Origin: Scolanthus callimorphus
Taxonomy: Eukaryota; Cnidaria; Anthozoa; Actiniaria; Edwardsiidae
Direction: 5' to 3'
Assembly: GCA_033964015.1 (NCBI GenBank)
Contig: CM066919.1
Span: 16,843,646-16,907,645, forward strand
Length of the DNA stretch: 64,000 bases
Shown here: positions 22,801 through 30,538 of the stretch, in pieces
How positions within the stretch are numbered: position 1 is the stretch's first letter
How the letters are laid out: each line of letters begins with the position of its first letter
Program-made: the position numbers and the translations under genes
Notes under the pieces: generated by a model
The model's input: the letters and a program-made list of their open reading frames with translations, nothing else
Databases searched by the model: none
Told to the model about the DNA's origin: nothing

Positions 22801-25800
22801 AGCTGATATTAGCTCGCAATGGTCGCTCGCAACGTATCGAACGTTTTACAATTTGCGCGCCAATTTCGAAGTCGTCCGCCATTTTGATACAGAACGCACA
22901 TGCGTAAAGAAGCCTTAGAGCGCCCCTGGGAACGAAATTGCGAGACAAGTTGCAGGATTCGCTGTTACACGCTGCAATGCGAGATAAGTTGCTGCAATCC
23001 GTTGCGAGAAGTAGAATCGTATCCTTGTTGCATTAGTCGCAGCAACTGCCATTGCGAGACAAGTTGCAGAAAACATGGCACCATGTAACGGCGGCTTTAC
23101 TCATGATTGTCATGTTATTGTGTAGGTATTAGCGGGAGCACGTGTGAATGACGTGGATAAACACCGTCATACGGCCTTACACATGGCGGCACATCATAAT
23201 TACGCGGCGATCATTAGCGTGTTACTACGAGAGGGTATTCATCATGACGCCACGGACGAGAAGGGAAATAACGGTAAGGGCCTGATCACATGAGGCGAGG
23301 CATCTCGGGGGGAGTGGGGGCTTACACATGACGGCACATCATAATTACGCGGCGATCATTAGCGTGTTACTACGAGAGGGTATTCATCATGACGCTACGG
23401 ACGAGAAGGGAAATAACGGTAAGGGCCTGATCACATGAGGCGAGACATCTTGTGGGGTGGGGGGGGGGGGGGGGGGGGGGGCGAAGATACTGGTTCTGTT
23501 TTACCTGAGAATGCATGCGCATCTAGGGGTAGACCGTTCACAGGGAGCTGATGGTCACCGAGACAACTTTACCCCTAGGGTTATCCCAACCTTCCAGACC
23601 GAGATGTATCTCCGGGCCCCGAGTTCTCTCGGTCGCATGTGCACGGTTTGATTTCAACACTGGGAGATTGCATAGAAACTTGTCTCGGCCCGAGACAACT
23701 TGGGGGACCGAGATATTCCTACCCCCATGGTATCTCGCCTCATGTGAACCGGCCCTAACGGGGGCAGGCTATGGTATCGTTTGTTTGTTTCATTACTTTG
23801 CGCGTCATGAGCAACAGTGTCGCACCACTTGACTGCCTCTCGTGGCGTACACTTAATGGCTTACTATGACGTCAACTGTGCATCTATCACAGAACCCAGA
23901 GACCTGCGCAAAGCAAAAACGAATTTAAACAATTACAAAGGGGCGACTCACGAAGAACGAAATTGTATCGTGGAAACGTCTACACCCTCTGCTTTTCCTG
24001 CTGCGGACTCCCCTCCATACCCGTATCACTTTGATCTCAATATCATTTTGGATCTCATGTTTACCCGCGTTTGAATTCCACATTTTCCGTGTTCGAATTG
24101 TATTTTTTGAATACTCTAATTAATGACTGGTATTTTTTTCAGCCCTTCACGTGGCGGTGCAGTGTGGTCATGTAGAATCAGTTCGCGTTCTTCTGACAGA
24201 ATCGTCCATTAATGCGGAGGCGCTAAACACCAGGTACATTATAGCCGGCTCTCCAAGTGGGGTTTTTCGGATATTTTTTTTGGCGCGCGGGATTCCTGTG
24301 CTCACTTCTTTTCCACCGCGACACAGGGATCCCGCGCGACAAAAAATAAAATATCCGAAAAAAAAAACACTGGACAGCCGGCTAGCAGTCTAGGTACATT
24401 AACCTTAGTTATGGGCCCGCAAAGATGAATCAGAGAATAACTACCTTTTTATCTCTATTTCTTCCAGTCGTGGTCAGAACCCCCTACATGTGCTAGCACA
24501 ATATGCCAAAGAGAATGCGGTGGCGATATTCGATATTTTCCGCCAGTCTATGCCGGAGTATCCTGTTAACTCGTTAGACGCGGAGGGAAACACAGGTAAA
24601 CCACGTATGGCTTACTAGAGTAACACAGGTATACCGTACGACTAGGGGCTGACGTACGATAGTGTAACACAGGTAAACCACGTATGGCTTACTAGAGTAA
24701 CACAGGTATACCGTACGACTAGGGGCTGACGTACGATAGTGTATCACAGGTAAACCACGTATGGCTTACTAGAGTAACACAGGTATACCGTACGACTAGG
24801 GGCTGACGTACGATAGTGTAACACAGGTAAACCACGTATGGCTTACTAGAGTAACACAGGTATACCGTACGACTAGGGGCTGACGCACGATAGTGTAACA
24901 CAGATAAACAACGTAGGGCCCACTAGTGTAACAAAGGTATACAGTGTAGCTGAGATATGATAGTTTAAAAAATAGCTAAGATAGTACGCGCCCTCTGATT
25001 GGTTGAAAGCTGTGCATTCTCACATTATAAACGCACGGCAGATGATATGCTGGAAAAACACACGAAAATTGAAACTCACTCAACTACGGCTCGTGGGTTT
25101 CAAACTTTTCTCGTGGTTTGCAACATCCCTCGTGCGTTTATCACATTAAAAACCACAGAAATCCGCTTTTTATTGCATATAGTGTAACACAGGTATACCA
25201 CACGATTATTCCTGATGCACGCGAAGAAACCGCATAATCTAGGGCTAGGGCTACATGTCGACATTGCAGCACTATTATTACAAAGAAATAATTGGTTCCC
25301 GGCATCCATGGTTTTCCGCCAAACGTTTGAGCACACATTCCCCGAATTTCCGAGGAAATTTTCTTAACAATAGTCCACATCACTTCTCTTCCACAGCTCT
25401 ATTTTTAGCTTATATTAACGGCGCCGCCCGTCTGTGTCGAGAGCTCCTCCGATCAGGTGGTAGCCTAGCAACAGTCAACAAATACGGGGTGTCGATATTC
25501 AACGCCGAAGTACCTACTAAAAAATTATTATTTACCTTATTAGGTAAGTTCCAATTTCAGAAAAAGAGTATTTTTTGTCACCCATTTAATATTATTTCTT
25601 TTCTAGGCTAATGCCTTACAACCTGGATAGCTGACCATAGCGCGGTGAATTGTGCCTTAGTCGGTTTATAAACTTCAATATATTGTCACCGAATCCACTA
25701 TTGCGCGGTCGCGTCATTTTAGAATGCCCAGCTGTGAATTAAAGTCCATGCCGTCACGCCGTCAACAGAAAATGGCGGAGTTCAGTGTAGGGGGGGAGGG

Positions 25801-26961
25801 GGGGGGGAGGCTAAGTGAGTAGGCAAAGGTCGTGGCTAGATGGGATACTCATAGTGGAGGTGATTAATAATTCATAGGCATAAACAATAGAACGAAGCTA
25901 GTCATGGCATAATATGTAGGTTCCCCCCCCCCCCCCCCCCCCGCAAAAAATGAGCTTTCCAAATTCATGGTTTTGAAAGGCAGTCCGCCTAAAATGTATT
26001 GTTGATTTTATTTGCAGACATGTTAAATTCTGAGCCTCCGTGGTCTGATGGCGAGGGCTGTCATGAGTGTGCCATGAGATTCTCCATTAAAAACAGAAAA
26101 CATCACTGGTGAGTGACACGGATATTTGCACTATACGAGTGCACGAAGTATCTATACAGTAAAACTGATTTACTTAAGCAATGTCTGATTTACCATCGAC
26201 AGTCGGCTGAAATCCTATCTTATTAGAGCAGGTTTTAAGATGAAGATTAGTGTGGAAAAATAAAGCGGATTTCAGCTGACTGTCAAAAGAAAATCAGACT
26301 TGCGTTTTCTAGACGTTCCTAGAGCGGATTAGATTTCAGATGGTTGTCGAATGGGCTGTTCCAAAAAATAGCCGTACCCCCCTATCGAGGAACTCCAAAT
26401 TTTCAAAAATTGCTCTACCCCTGTGGAAATTCCAGGCTCCTGTACAACCCCTGTGGAAATTTGAAGCAACCCCTGTGAAAATTCCTCTACTCTCTTGTGC
26501 ACCTGTGGAAATTCCAAAGATGCGAATGCATACCCTGTGGAAATTCCGGGATAAAATGAATGACCCTGTGGAAATTCCAGGGTCAAAAACAGCAGGGAAA
26601 CCATTCCGCGGCAACTTGTAATTTCTCTCATGGGGAAACCATTCCGTGGCAACTTCTAATTTCTCTCTCACGGGGAAACCATTCTGCGGCAACTTGTAAT
26701 TTCTCTCTCATGGGGAAACCATTCCGCGGCAACTCGTAATTTCTCTCCTTTATGATTGGCTTGTTGTATTCACTCTTATTGCAGTCATTTTGAATTTGCT
26801 TTATAACATTTTTATTGTTATTTGTTTTCAGTCGCCACTGTGGCCGTCTATTGTGTGCCAAGTGTTCCAGTAAACAGATCCCCATTATCAAGTATGATCT
26901 TACCAAACCAGTACGCGTCTGTGATGTCTGTTTTGAGATGCTAACCTCGGGAGCCTTGTAG
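7627..26961 (+). CDS. ANKFY1: ANKFY1 / Rabankyrin-5 orthologue, C-terminal half (12 exons)
   Basis: Joining 7627-7837, 15788-15956, 17029-17165, 18069-18207, 19856-20056, 22315-22491, 23126-23273, 24143-24233, 24468-24595, 25397-25543, 26018-26108 and 26832-26961 gives one continuous frame of 588 codons plus stop. All junctions are GT-AG and the phases agree. The product is a chain of ankyrin repeats (TPLHLA, ALHMAA and similar motifs) followed by a FYVE zinc finger with WSDG, KHHCRHCG and RVCDVC and all eight cysteines. The family's vertebrate member is a roughly 1170-residue Rab5 effector that binds PI3P on early endosomes and macropinosomes. The N-terminal BTB domain and first ankyrin repeats are missing here and should lie upstream of the window. 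Introns carry many TIR elements and splice-site-anchored arrays. Orthology is from remembered family sequence; no search was run. Confidence 0.93.
7838..8723. other. ANKFY1 intron: hairpin elements, no gene
   Basis: Contains a 22-bp perfect palindrome (aagaatcagctagctgattctt at about 8370) and a foldback element at about 8511-8652, whose arms (caattattga, agaataaacaat and others) are inverted around ggctcggcctcgcc. No coding exon was recognised. Confidence 0.6.
8724..10602. mobile_element. About 1.9-kb TIR element, non-autonomous
   Basis: The left end (gcctgatgcacactagagac, then cgacataac) is the inverse of the right end (gtcgttatgtcgctagtgtgcaccagac). The interior is AT-rich, has no transposase-like frame and contains further inverted repeats (8962-9142; about 10370-10470). 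A 164-bp relative with the same termini is at 15983-16146. Confidence 0.65.
8962..9142. mobile_element. Foldback element inside the 1.9-kb element
   Basis: Arms gtttcagcagggaagattgg and ggggctatta are inverted as taaagccccaccc and ttccgatgctgaaac, with an inner inverted pair around cataaatga. Non-coding. Confidence 0.6.
10603..12085. other. ANKFY1 intron / upstream of nested GPCR
   Basis: AT-rich sequence with no repeat array and no supported exon. The GPCR promoter should lie in the distal part, but no TATA box or initiator can be assigned with confidence. Confidence 0.5.
12086..13222 (+). CDS. Intronless class A (rhodopsin-family) GPCR, neuropeptide-receptor-like
   Basis: A single 378-codon frame with seven hydrophobic segments, nested in an ANKFY1 intron on the same strand. 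Two N-glycosylation sequons lie at the start (NVT at 2, NWT at 5). Class A landmarks are N44 (1.50), D72 (2.50), C104 (3.25) pairing with C180 in loop 2, ERV at 128-130 for E/DRY, W154 (4.50), P205 (5.50), Y213 (5.58), FALCW at 257-261 and TPCLY at 296-300 for NPxxY. The 6.50 proline (position 263) is leucine and the 7.49 asparagine is threonine. The general look is that of peptide/amine-type receptors, but the ligand cannot be inferred. The C-terminal tail (about 310-378) is basic and serine-rich. The last 13 codons and stop lie in the first unit of a 3' tandem triplication. The start is the first ATG before TM1. Confidence 0.93.
   Translation: MNVTNWTNILELIGGCPTKGSSSWLTGLKAAAYLIIMVGSILANSLVIVIIYKIRRMRTSFNFLILNMSVADLLITVIFMPRMLTRIFVGFKWTLGGPAGVVTCKLLPFLHEVFICAVVASTICIALERVFSVRYPLRRSTSARVTNTMIGGAWVVALVLRSPMLYGLGIQRGPHGLPICILKFKSASLNNLYPMLALIIFYAVPLAVIIVLYTVFIISLKQQSFPRGGRGGTFRQHIEQRRNRNVHRVLASVVLGFALCWFLYFVNPVLYSSYPVQACALSFVQHFMAHLSSALTPCLYFILNVNFRNGLRIVYAQLRGFPKSHSNRTNRVAPVLEDISRMKFESKYQDRSDAHAQGILALAMQVDVASQSRAVSAS
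13182..13535 (+). repeat. Threefold ~119-bp tandem repeat of the GPCR 3' end
   Basis: Three copies of about 119, 118 and 115 bp, starting at 13182, 13301 and 13420. The first contains the last coding codons (VDVASQSRAVSAS) and TGA. Copies 2 and 3 repeat this with the stop changed (tcttaaaacc) and lie in the 3' flank. Confidence 0.93.
14079..14329. mobile_element. 251-bp MITE, TTA target duplication (Harbinger-like)
   Basis: Termini AGGCCCGTTTACACT and, inverted, AGGCCGGTTTACACT. Flanked on both sides by TTA (14076-14078, 14330-14332), the PIF/Harbinger signature. Internally rich in TCGCGNGA-like words. Confidence 0.8.
14859..14983. mobile_element. Foldback element with TGACGTCA in both arms
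   Basis: aagtccac, gcatgttttccgggaatga and cgtcaaattta are inverted as taattttgacgtcattcgc, ggaaaaccggc and gtgggactt. Loop of about 30 bp. Confidence 0.65.
15070..15110. repeat. 20-bp-arm palindrome
   Basis: CTTATAACTAAGTATGCCTG at 15070-15089 and its perfect inverse at 15091-15110, separated by one base. Able to form a cruciform or hairpin. Confidence 0.9.
15433..15579. mobile_element. Foldback element, ~50-bp arms
   Basis: aattcaaatatggcgcccag, cattgttctgaactgactag and others are inverted as ctagtcagaccagaacaatg and ctgggcgccatatttgaatt. The loop of about 45 bp ends about 210 bp before exon b. Confidence 0.75.
15788..15956 (+). CDS. ANKFY1: ANKFY1 exon b
   Basis: The acceptor is ttttcctccag and the donor is GTAAGA. 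It completes the split lysine codon and encodes ALQLAIQCRLQPVVDALC and PLWVALKGGQQDVASTL, two ankyrin units. It ends in phase 0. The preceding intron is about 7.95 kb and contains the nested GPCR. Confidence 0.93.
15983..16146. mobile_element. 164-bp MITE sharing termini with the 1.9-kb element
   Basis: The termini aagcctggtgcacacttgcg and cgctattgtgcaccggactt are inverse, with cgacataacgacataag inverted inside. Likely an internally deleted relative of the element at 8724-10602. Confidence 0.75.
16732..16978. mobile_element. 247-bp TIR element, same family as the satellite insert
   Basis: Perfect termini GAGCGGTTTTCACATGACTG and inverse, flanked by TA on both sides. It has a gccaatcag core and AT-rich arms. 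It is an intact copy of the family found at 714-966 and lies just upstream of exon c. Confidence 0.88.
17029..17165 (+). CDS. ANKFY1: ANKFY1 exon c
   Basis: The acceptor is ttccccag and the donor is GTTAGA, a weaker-than-consensus 5' site. It encodes an ankyrin unit with SLLHRAIAERDEKAAKFLI and ends with two bases of a serine codon. A 247-bp TIR element ends only 50 bp upstream of the exon. Confidence 0.92.
17260..17415. mobile_element. MITE with ggcgtagccagg termini
   Basis: ggcgtagccaggggggtcc and its inverse, ttcctggctacgcc, enclose an interior with a C homopolymer (about 17372-17392). Confidence 0.65.
18069..18207 (+). CDS. ANKFY1: ANKFY1 exon d
   Basis: The acceptor is gctttcag and the donor is GTACGT. 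A glycine/proline-rich linker (SPRRPGPGGDGG) is followed by the ankyrin unit DGLTPLHLACAAGLDNVVQ. It ends in phase 0. The linker position matches the vertebrate protein. Confidence 0.93.
18651..18870. mobile_element. 220-bp MITE, TA target duplication
   Basis: gctgtattcacactagagac and ggaaaactcgtctgagacga are perfectly inverted at the right end. TA lies on both sides. Confidence 0.82.
19499..19735. mobile_element. 237-bp MITE with ~45-bp TIRs
   Basis: gattgcgtttgactgtttaa, acagttcg and acgttacgtttgaac are inverted as gttcaaacgtaacgt, cgaactgt and ttaaacagtcaaacgcaatc. The interior contains a ccaatcag motif. Confidence 0.82.
19856..20056 (+). CDS. ANKFY1: ANKFY1 exon e, with tandemly copied 3' end
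   Basis: The acceptor is ttccaaacag and the donor is GTGAGT at 20057. It encodes two ankyrin units (APVHIAITTKHPIITRLLL; GQTPFAVSLSTRDHESAAAI) and ends AAEQ in phase 0. The last ~70 bp and the donor are copied in tandem downstream. Reading through the first donor gives V-S-N-T and then a stop, so the first donor must be used for full-length product. Confidence 0.94.
20057..20819 (+). repeat. 112-bp array of exon-e 3' end plus splice donor
   Basis: Near-identical 112-bp copies, each containing the exon-derived segment (gtccgcggccgctatcttag to gaacag) followed by GTGAGT and about 40 bp of intron. Seven donor copies begin at 20057, 20169, 20281, 20393, 20505, 20617 and 20729. No copy carries a 3' splice site, and 112 is not a multiple of three, so these are not usable alternative exons. 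Each full unit holds at least two CACGTG or near-CACGTG sites. Confidence 0.95.
20820..21011. mobile_element. 192-bp TIR element with CACGT target duplication
   Basis: Ends are CAGGGCCGGACATT and AATTTCCGGCCCTG (inverted). The interrupted exon-e copy reads ttagCACGT-element-CACGTgcacc, so a 5-bp duplication (20815-20819, 21012-21016) can be read against the parent sequence. Non-autonomous and without coding sequence. The superfamily is uncertain. Confidence 0.85.
21012..21745 (+). repeat. 76-bp array with decayed splice donors
   Basis: Ten 76-bp units, with gaacag at 21032, 21108, 21184, 21260 and so on to about 21716. Each has the end of exon e, intron sequence and about 14 bp of the right end of the 192-bp TIR element (tttccggccctg). 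It therefore expanded after that insertion. In every unit the donor reads CAG|ATGAGT instead of CAG|GTGAGT. Confidence 0.93.
22315..22491 (+). CDS. ANKFY1: ANKFY1 exon f
   Basis: The acceptor is gcattttag and the donor is GTAAGT. It is 59 codons in phase 0 encoding ankyrin units NFLHAAILANDVETVLFLI and TPLHLAVSAGAEIMVRHL. Confidence 0.94.
22505..22930. mobile_element. Dispersed repeat, copy 1
   Basis: Shares about 100 bp or more with 62770-63030: ctccagtcaa, tatgagccaatca, gtgcagtcgcctggct, and later gcaatgcaacggttttagct. The ends are not clear. Short open frames here are not supported as genes. Confidence 0.6.
23126..23273 (+). CDS. ANKFY1: ANKFY1 exon g
   Basis: The acceptor is ttgtgtag and the donor is GTAAGG at 23274. 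It encodes TALHMAAHHNYAAIISVLL and the linker DATDEKGNN, and ends in phase 1. The 3' part plus donor is duplicated 145 bp downstream. Read-through of the first donor meets TGA after six further codons. Confidence 0.93.
23176..23465 (+). repeat. 145-bp tandem duplication of exon-g 3' end and donor
   Basis: cttacacatg to the intron segment cctgatcacatgaggcgag occurs at 23176 and again at 23321, with few differences (ggcgg/gacgg, gccacgg/gctacgg). The second copy has the GTAAGG donor but no acceptor. It is followed by a G homopolymer at about 23459-23481. Confidence 0.93.
24143..24233 (+). CDS. ANKFY1: ANKFY1 exon h
   Basis: The acceptor is tttttttcag and the donor is GTACAT. It encodes ALHVAVQCGHVESVRVLLTE, an ankyrin unit, and ends with two bases of a serine codon. 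A hairpin TIR element starts about 10 bp inside the following intron. Confidence 0.92.
24243..24383. mobile_element. Hairpin MITE in the ANKFY1 intron
   Basis: Inverted arms of about 50 bp (agccggct, ttcggatatttttt, cgcgcgggat and their inverses) around a loop of about 40 bp. It begins 10 bp after the exon-h donor. Confidence 0.75.
24468..24595 (+). CDS. ANKFY1: ANKFY1 exon i
   Basis: The acceptor is tttcttccag and the donor is GTAAAC at 24596, a weak +4/+5. It encodes NPLHVLAQYAKENAVAIFD and ends EGNT in phase 1. Its terminal bases (cacag) and donor are repeated downstream. Read-through gives a TAG after GKPRMAY. Confidence 0.93.
24591..24980 (+). repeat. 77-bp array of exon-i donor copies
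   Basis: Units of 77 bp start at 24591 with cacagGTAAAC. Further donor copies lie at 24673, 24750 and 24827. The copy at about 24904 reads cagATAAAC. Each unit also contains a diverged internal half-unit with acacagGTATAC, so the unit is itself an old dimer. A remnant (gtgtaacacaggtatacc) reappears at about 25182 after an inserted segment. Confidence 0.92.
25397..25543 (+). CDS. ANKFY1: ANKFY1 exon j
   Basis: The acceptor is tcttccacag and the donor is GTAAGT. It encodes ALFLAYINGAARLCRELLRS and VSIFNAEVPTKKLLFTLL, the last ankyrin-like unit before the FYVE finger. Phase 1 at its end. Confidence 0.93.
26018..26108 (+). CDS. ANKFY1: ANKFY1 exon k (FYVE, first half)
   Basis: The acceptor is atttgcag and the donor is GTGAGT. 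It encodes EPPWSDGEGCHECAMRF and NRKHH, giving the WxxD motif, the first CxxC and the start of the basic HHC phosphoinositide-binding patch. The next cysteine codon is split by the intron. Confidence 0.95.
26340..26630. mobile_element. Element with an internal ctgtggaaattcc array, copy 1
   Basis: Begins gggctgttccaaaaaa and continues with gtacccccctatcgagg, then about ten irregular repeats of ccctgtggaaattccaggg at 20-40 bp spacing. Matches 35070-35350 and parts of 31880-32030 and 34140-34190. Confidence 0.7.
26595..26745. repeat. ~40-bp tandem repeat, four copies
   Basis: gggaaaccattccgcggcaa followed by tttctctc recurs at 26595, 26633, 26673 and 26713 in the last ANKFY1 intron. Confidence 0.85.
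26832..26961 (+). CDS. ANKFY1: ANKFY1 exon l (FYVE, second half, stop)
   Basis: The acceptor is tgttttcag. It encodes CRHCGRLLCAKCSSKQIPI and KPVRVCDVCFEML, completing the RHHCR and RVC FYVE motifs and the eight zinc ligands. It ends TSGAL with TAG at 26959-26961. Confidence 0.96.
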
Positions 26962-29667
26962 CAAATATTTAATACAATTGACAAGATTTAATTAGGAAAC
27001 AATTCAAAATATAGTTTATATGCTGTTCCCGTAAAACGTTTAGTCATAAGTAAAAACAATGGTAGTTAGGGTAGGATTTGTTCCAATCTACAAGAACAGC
27101 AAAAAACATTAATGCGCCGGCGTTTAGAAATGCCCTTGTGCTGTAAAAATTCTCTCATGCAGTCATTTCTTCTTCGACTGAAATTTATACAATAACAATA
27201 TAGTAAAGCGCGAGCTTTGATTGGTCGGTAGGCCGGGTATTTTTTCAGGGACAGACGCACGATTGAGGTCATAGCGCGCGCACGGTAGCAAAACCGAGTT
27301 TAAAATGCGAGCGCTGTTTGAGCTTTTCGTCTTTTCGAAAAATCAAACAAATGGATCTTATTTTCCGTGCGGCTGTACTGTAATAAATGAGCTGAAGACG
27401 TCGTTGCGTGTCATGAACGACAGTCACGGCACTCGACTGCGTCTCGTGGCGTACTTTTGTTTATGGCACGCTATGGCGTCATTTGTGCATCTATTTAACA
27501 ATTGGACTTCGAGTTCGAGTTTTCTATGAGTCAATAGATAGTTAACTATCTGACTAATAGAAAACGAGAACGAGTTTAGTGCAATTGTTTTAGTAGAAAC
27601 CTACTAGCATACTACCTTCGATTTGTTGCTTAAATGCATTTATTTTAATTGGTTTTGAGAGTTTACGCTAGCTTTTTCGCTACTCACTATTTATAACGTG
27701 ATAGATAGTGATTAACGGAACCAATCAGTTTACAGGATTCGTGATAGTATGCGAGTGGTTTCTACTAATACTGTACAGGCGCATGGAGAAGACAGTTCGT
27801 CAAGTAACTCATGGCAGTAGCCGCATCGGAGCTTTACCATAGTCCTTTGCGCGTTCACTTTATTGGATTTTAGGTGGCAAAGATTCTCGAAGCAGTTTTT
27901 ACAACCGTTCCGAAAAGGTTGCTCCGTTGATGTGAATTACACCCGCAGGGTTACCCAGGATACCAGAATCTCTTAGAGGGTACGAGGGACTAAAAAGACT
28001 AGTAAATCGATCACCTCGCATGGCGAGTCGGTATTTACCTTGATACCAGAAATGCGTACAAAATACTGTTAACATTTGAGTGTTTTATCGAAGACTCTTA
28101 CTATGATAAGAACAACCAGCAAGTTGTCGAGGTTGTTTGTCTTTCGGAATAGCCAAAGAAGCGACTACTTGATGAGTTGATTTCAATATTTTTTTTAAAG
28201 AAAAATATATATTTACTTCACGCACTTTCGTACATTCGTTATAAGATCACGTATATGTGATATAACTGATCTTCTTGTCAGCGCGAGATGTGTATAAATG
28301 GGACCTTAGCAGCGAGCAAATCACTCAGTCTTGTTACAAAGCATACCACTCATAACGCGGGCATAGTCTATGTTCGTTTCGTGGAACTAATAGTTATATA
28401 TCTCGGTTGTGACAATGTCGTGAAACGGGCAAACGAGCTCCGTACTTGACGGTCACTGTACCAAGGAGGTTTCTTAGGCTTGAAGACCCAGTCACAATCC
28501 GCTCCTCTCATCGCCGTGGAGGGACCTTTAGGGAGCGAATGCATACGATCACTAGGTGTCTGAGCATGGAGGCTCTCTACTTAATGAGCTGAAAGCTTAA
28601 AGGGGCTGTGTCACGGTTGTTTCAACAAAATTTTATAAAATAAGACCAGTGATCTACATAAACATCTCAGAATCCTACATTATACTATTATTTAGTGTTG
28701 TCAAGAAAGTGACTGACTATATAGAGCATTTAAATATCGCAAAACATCTAATATATCCGTGAAAACTATAGCAACCGCTCTTAACATTCATTCCATCAGA
28801 ACCTCGACTTAAAGGGAGTCTGTCACGCAACTGAGCAGCTGTTCTGCGCATCTCAAAACAAAGAAGTATCGCCCCGTAGCGATGGCCAGCGAAGGCTAAA
28901 AAACACGAAAACAATCGTTTTTTTATTGAAATTTCCAAGCTTGAAAACTGTTCAGCCTACAGGAATGATCAAAATCAAAAGAAATAAAAAAAAAGACCAT
29001 AAAAAAAGGCCATAATCCAATTCCATCCGTTCGATAACATACTTTTCATATTAAAAAATATTGCAAAAAAAATATTGCGTCATCATATACGCACACCTAA
29101 TACAGACAAACCTAAATCTGTACTAGTATAGTAGAAACCCATTATCACAAATCCAGCAATCTTATTAAAGCTCCCTTAATCAATATCTATGGCGTCTAGA
29201 CCGCAAGTAGCGACAAAGCCTCTAAAAACCTTAAAATCAGTAGTTTTTAGAAACGAACCGAGTTAGCTGTTACTTTTTTTTGGTAACCAACGGGAAATCG
29301 AGGAAAGGTTCCGAGTAGTAACCCTCTTTTTTTATGCATTGTTTTTTTGATTCGAGTTATTCCCACTTCGCTTTTCTTTTTTTATTGAATCTTATTTTAT
29401 TCATCTCAGTTTTGCTGTCAAAATGTTCTGATATGATGTGACAGATATCTAAATACGATAAGAGAACGGAAATGGGATTTCGAACCTCAGTTATAACCTC
29501 AGGCCAATTGTAAACTTCGTGCCGAACCAAATTAAATGAGTTAGGTGCGGCGATAGCACGACGTTTAGAGCAACAAAAAAAGCTCCACATTGGTTTTACT
29601 CTAGCTGGACATGGTCTGCCGACGCTTGTTCGACAGCTCGCAGCCTGAGAATTTCGTCTCCAACATA
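26962..29667. other. Intergenic, between convergent ANKFY1 and CNG genes
   Basis: No supported gene. 27413-27495 resembles 23806-23890 (ctcgtggcgtac and nearby words), marking a dispersed repeat. TtaaaggggctgtgtcacggTT-like words at 28598 resemble the MITE terminus at 37953. No canonical AATAAA was assigned to either gene end. Confidence 0.5.
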
Positions 29668-30075
29668 ATAGCGGAGCTCCTTATCGACCGAAGGCCGCAG
29701 AGCGGAGCACCATAGGTATCGCAAAAAAATACAATAGCTCAAAGTAGAACTCAGGTATACGATCGACTTCATTTTCCATGGTTCAGCGGTATTTCCAAAT
29801 TGGTATCGCAGGCGCGTGTCTGCGTGCGTGCCCCTATACCACAGGCAACCCCCAAACCGTCTCTCATTTTGGCGGGAAAATACGGCACGTCTGTGAGTAA
29901 TACGTCTTTTACTTAACAAATAAAACACAGTTCCCGTGTCACTGCACAGGCTTATGCAAACCGAGATGTGGTTGGGAGAATTCGAGAGCAGATCAGTGGA
30001 AACACGAGCCGCAGGCGTTTCATTCACATGGAAAAATAAGTAACCGGGAGCTCCGCTTTTAGCCAGTAGCTAAAT
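29668..30075. mobile_element. TIR element with agcggagctcc ends, short copy
   Basis: The left end (atagcggagctccttatcg, gaaggccgcagagcggagca) and right end (accgggagctccgctttta, gccagtagctaaat) match 60149-61086 at both sides. The interior is shorter, with no array. A 143-codon minus-strand frame inside it is treated as incidental. Confidence 0.7.
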
Positions 30076-30095
30076 ATTATCGCTCTTTTGCATAC

Positions 30096-30356
30096 TGCGC
30101 TATTCCGTTGAGCGTGGAATGTCCATAGTTTGGTCGATAAGTTTGAACGTTTCGTTTGGATAGTTTTGTGTCTCAAAAAGCACGTTGTCAAGTGGAGTTC
30201 GCAATGCTCGTGATTTTGAAACTGTCGGGACATTCCTTGACAGCATTATTAACCGGCCTTGACAACATGCCTTTTGAGACACAAAACTATCCAAACGAAA
30301 CGTTCAAACTTATCGACCAAACTATAGGAATTCACGCTCAACTGAATAGCGCAGTA
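30096..30356. mobile_element. Foldback element with ~98-bp arms
   Basis: 30096-30193 (tactgcgctatt ... cttgtcaag region) is inverted at 30258-30356 (cttgacaac ... aatagcgcagta) around a loop of about 65 bp. Arms are near-identical, so recent. Possible TA target duplication. It lies directly beyond the CNG 3' end. Confidence 0.85.
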
Positions 30357-30538
30357 TAACATGACCAAGACATCATACATTTGTCAATACAATTGTGGAA
30401 ATTTTATTGGACATATTAAACACGCTCTACGGACAATACTTTCAAAGTCAAGGTATAAAATGTTTGCTGGAAAGTTAGTTGACTACAGAAAAAGATATCC
30501 CAGTCTCATTTCCACTGTCGGATGCTACACGTTCTGTC

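Noticed and set aside
23551..24074. Short frames between ANKFY1 exons g and h
   Set aside because: Intronic, overlapping each other, and sharing sequence with a dispersed repeat at 27413-27495.
29596..30027. 143-codon minus-strand frame
   Set aside because: Lies almost wholly inside a TIR element whose other copy (60149) does not keep the frame.
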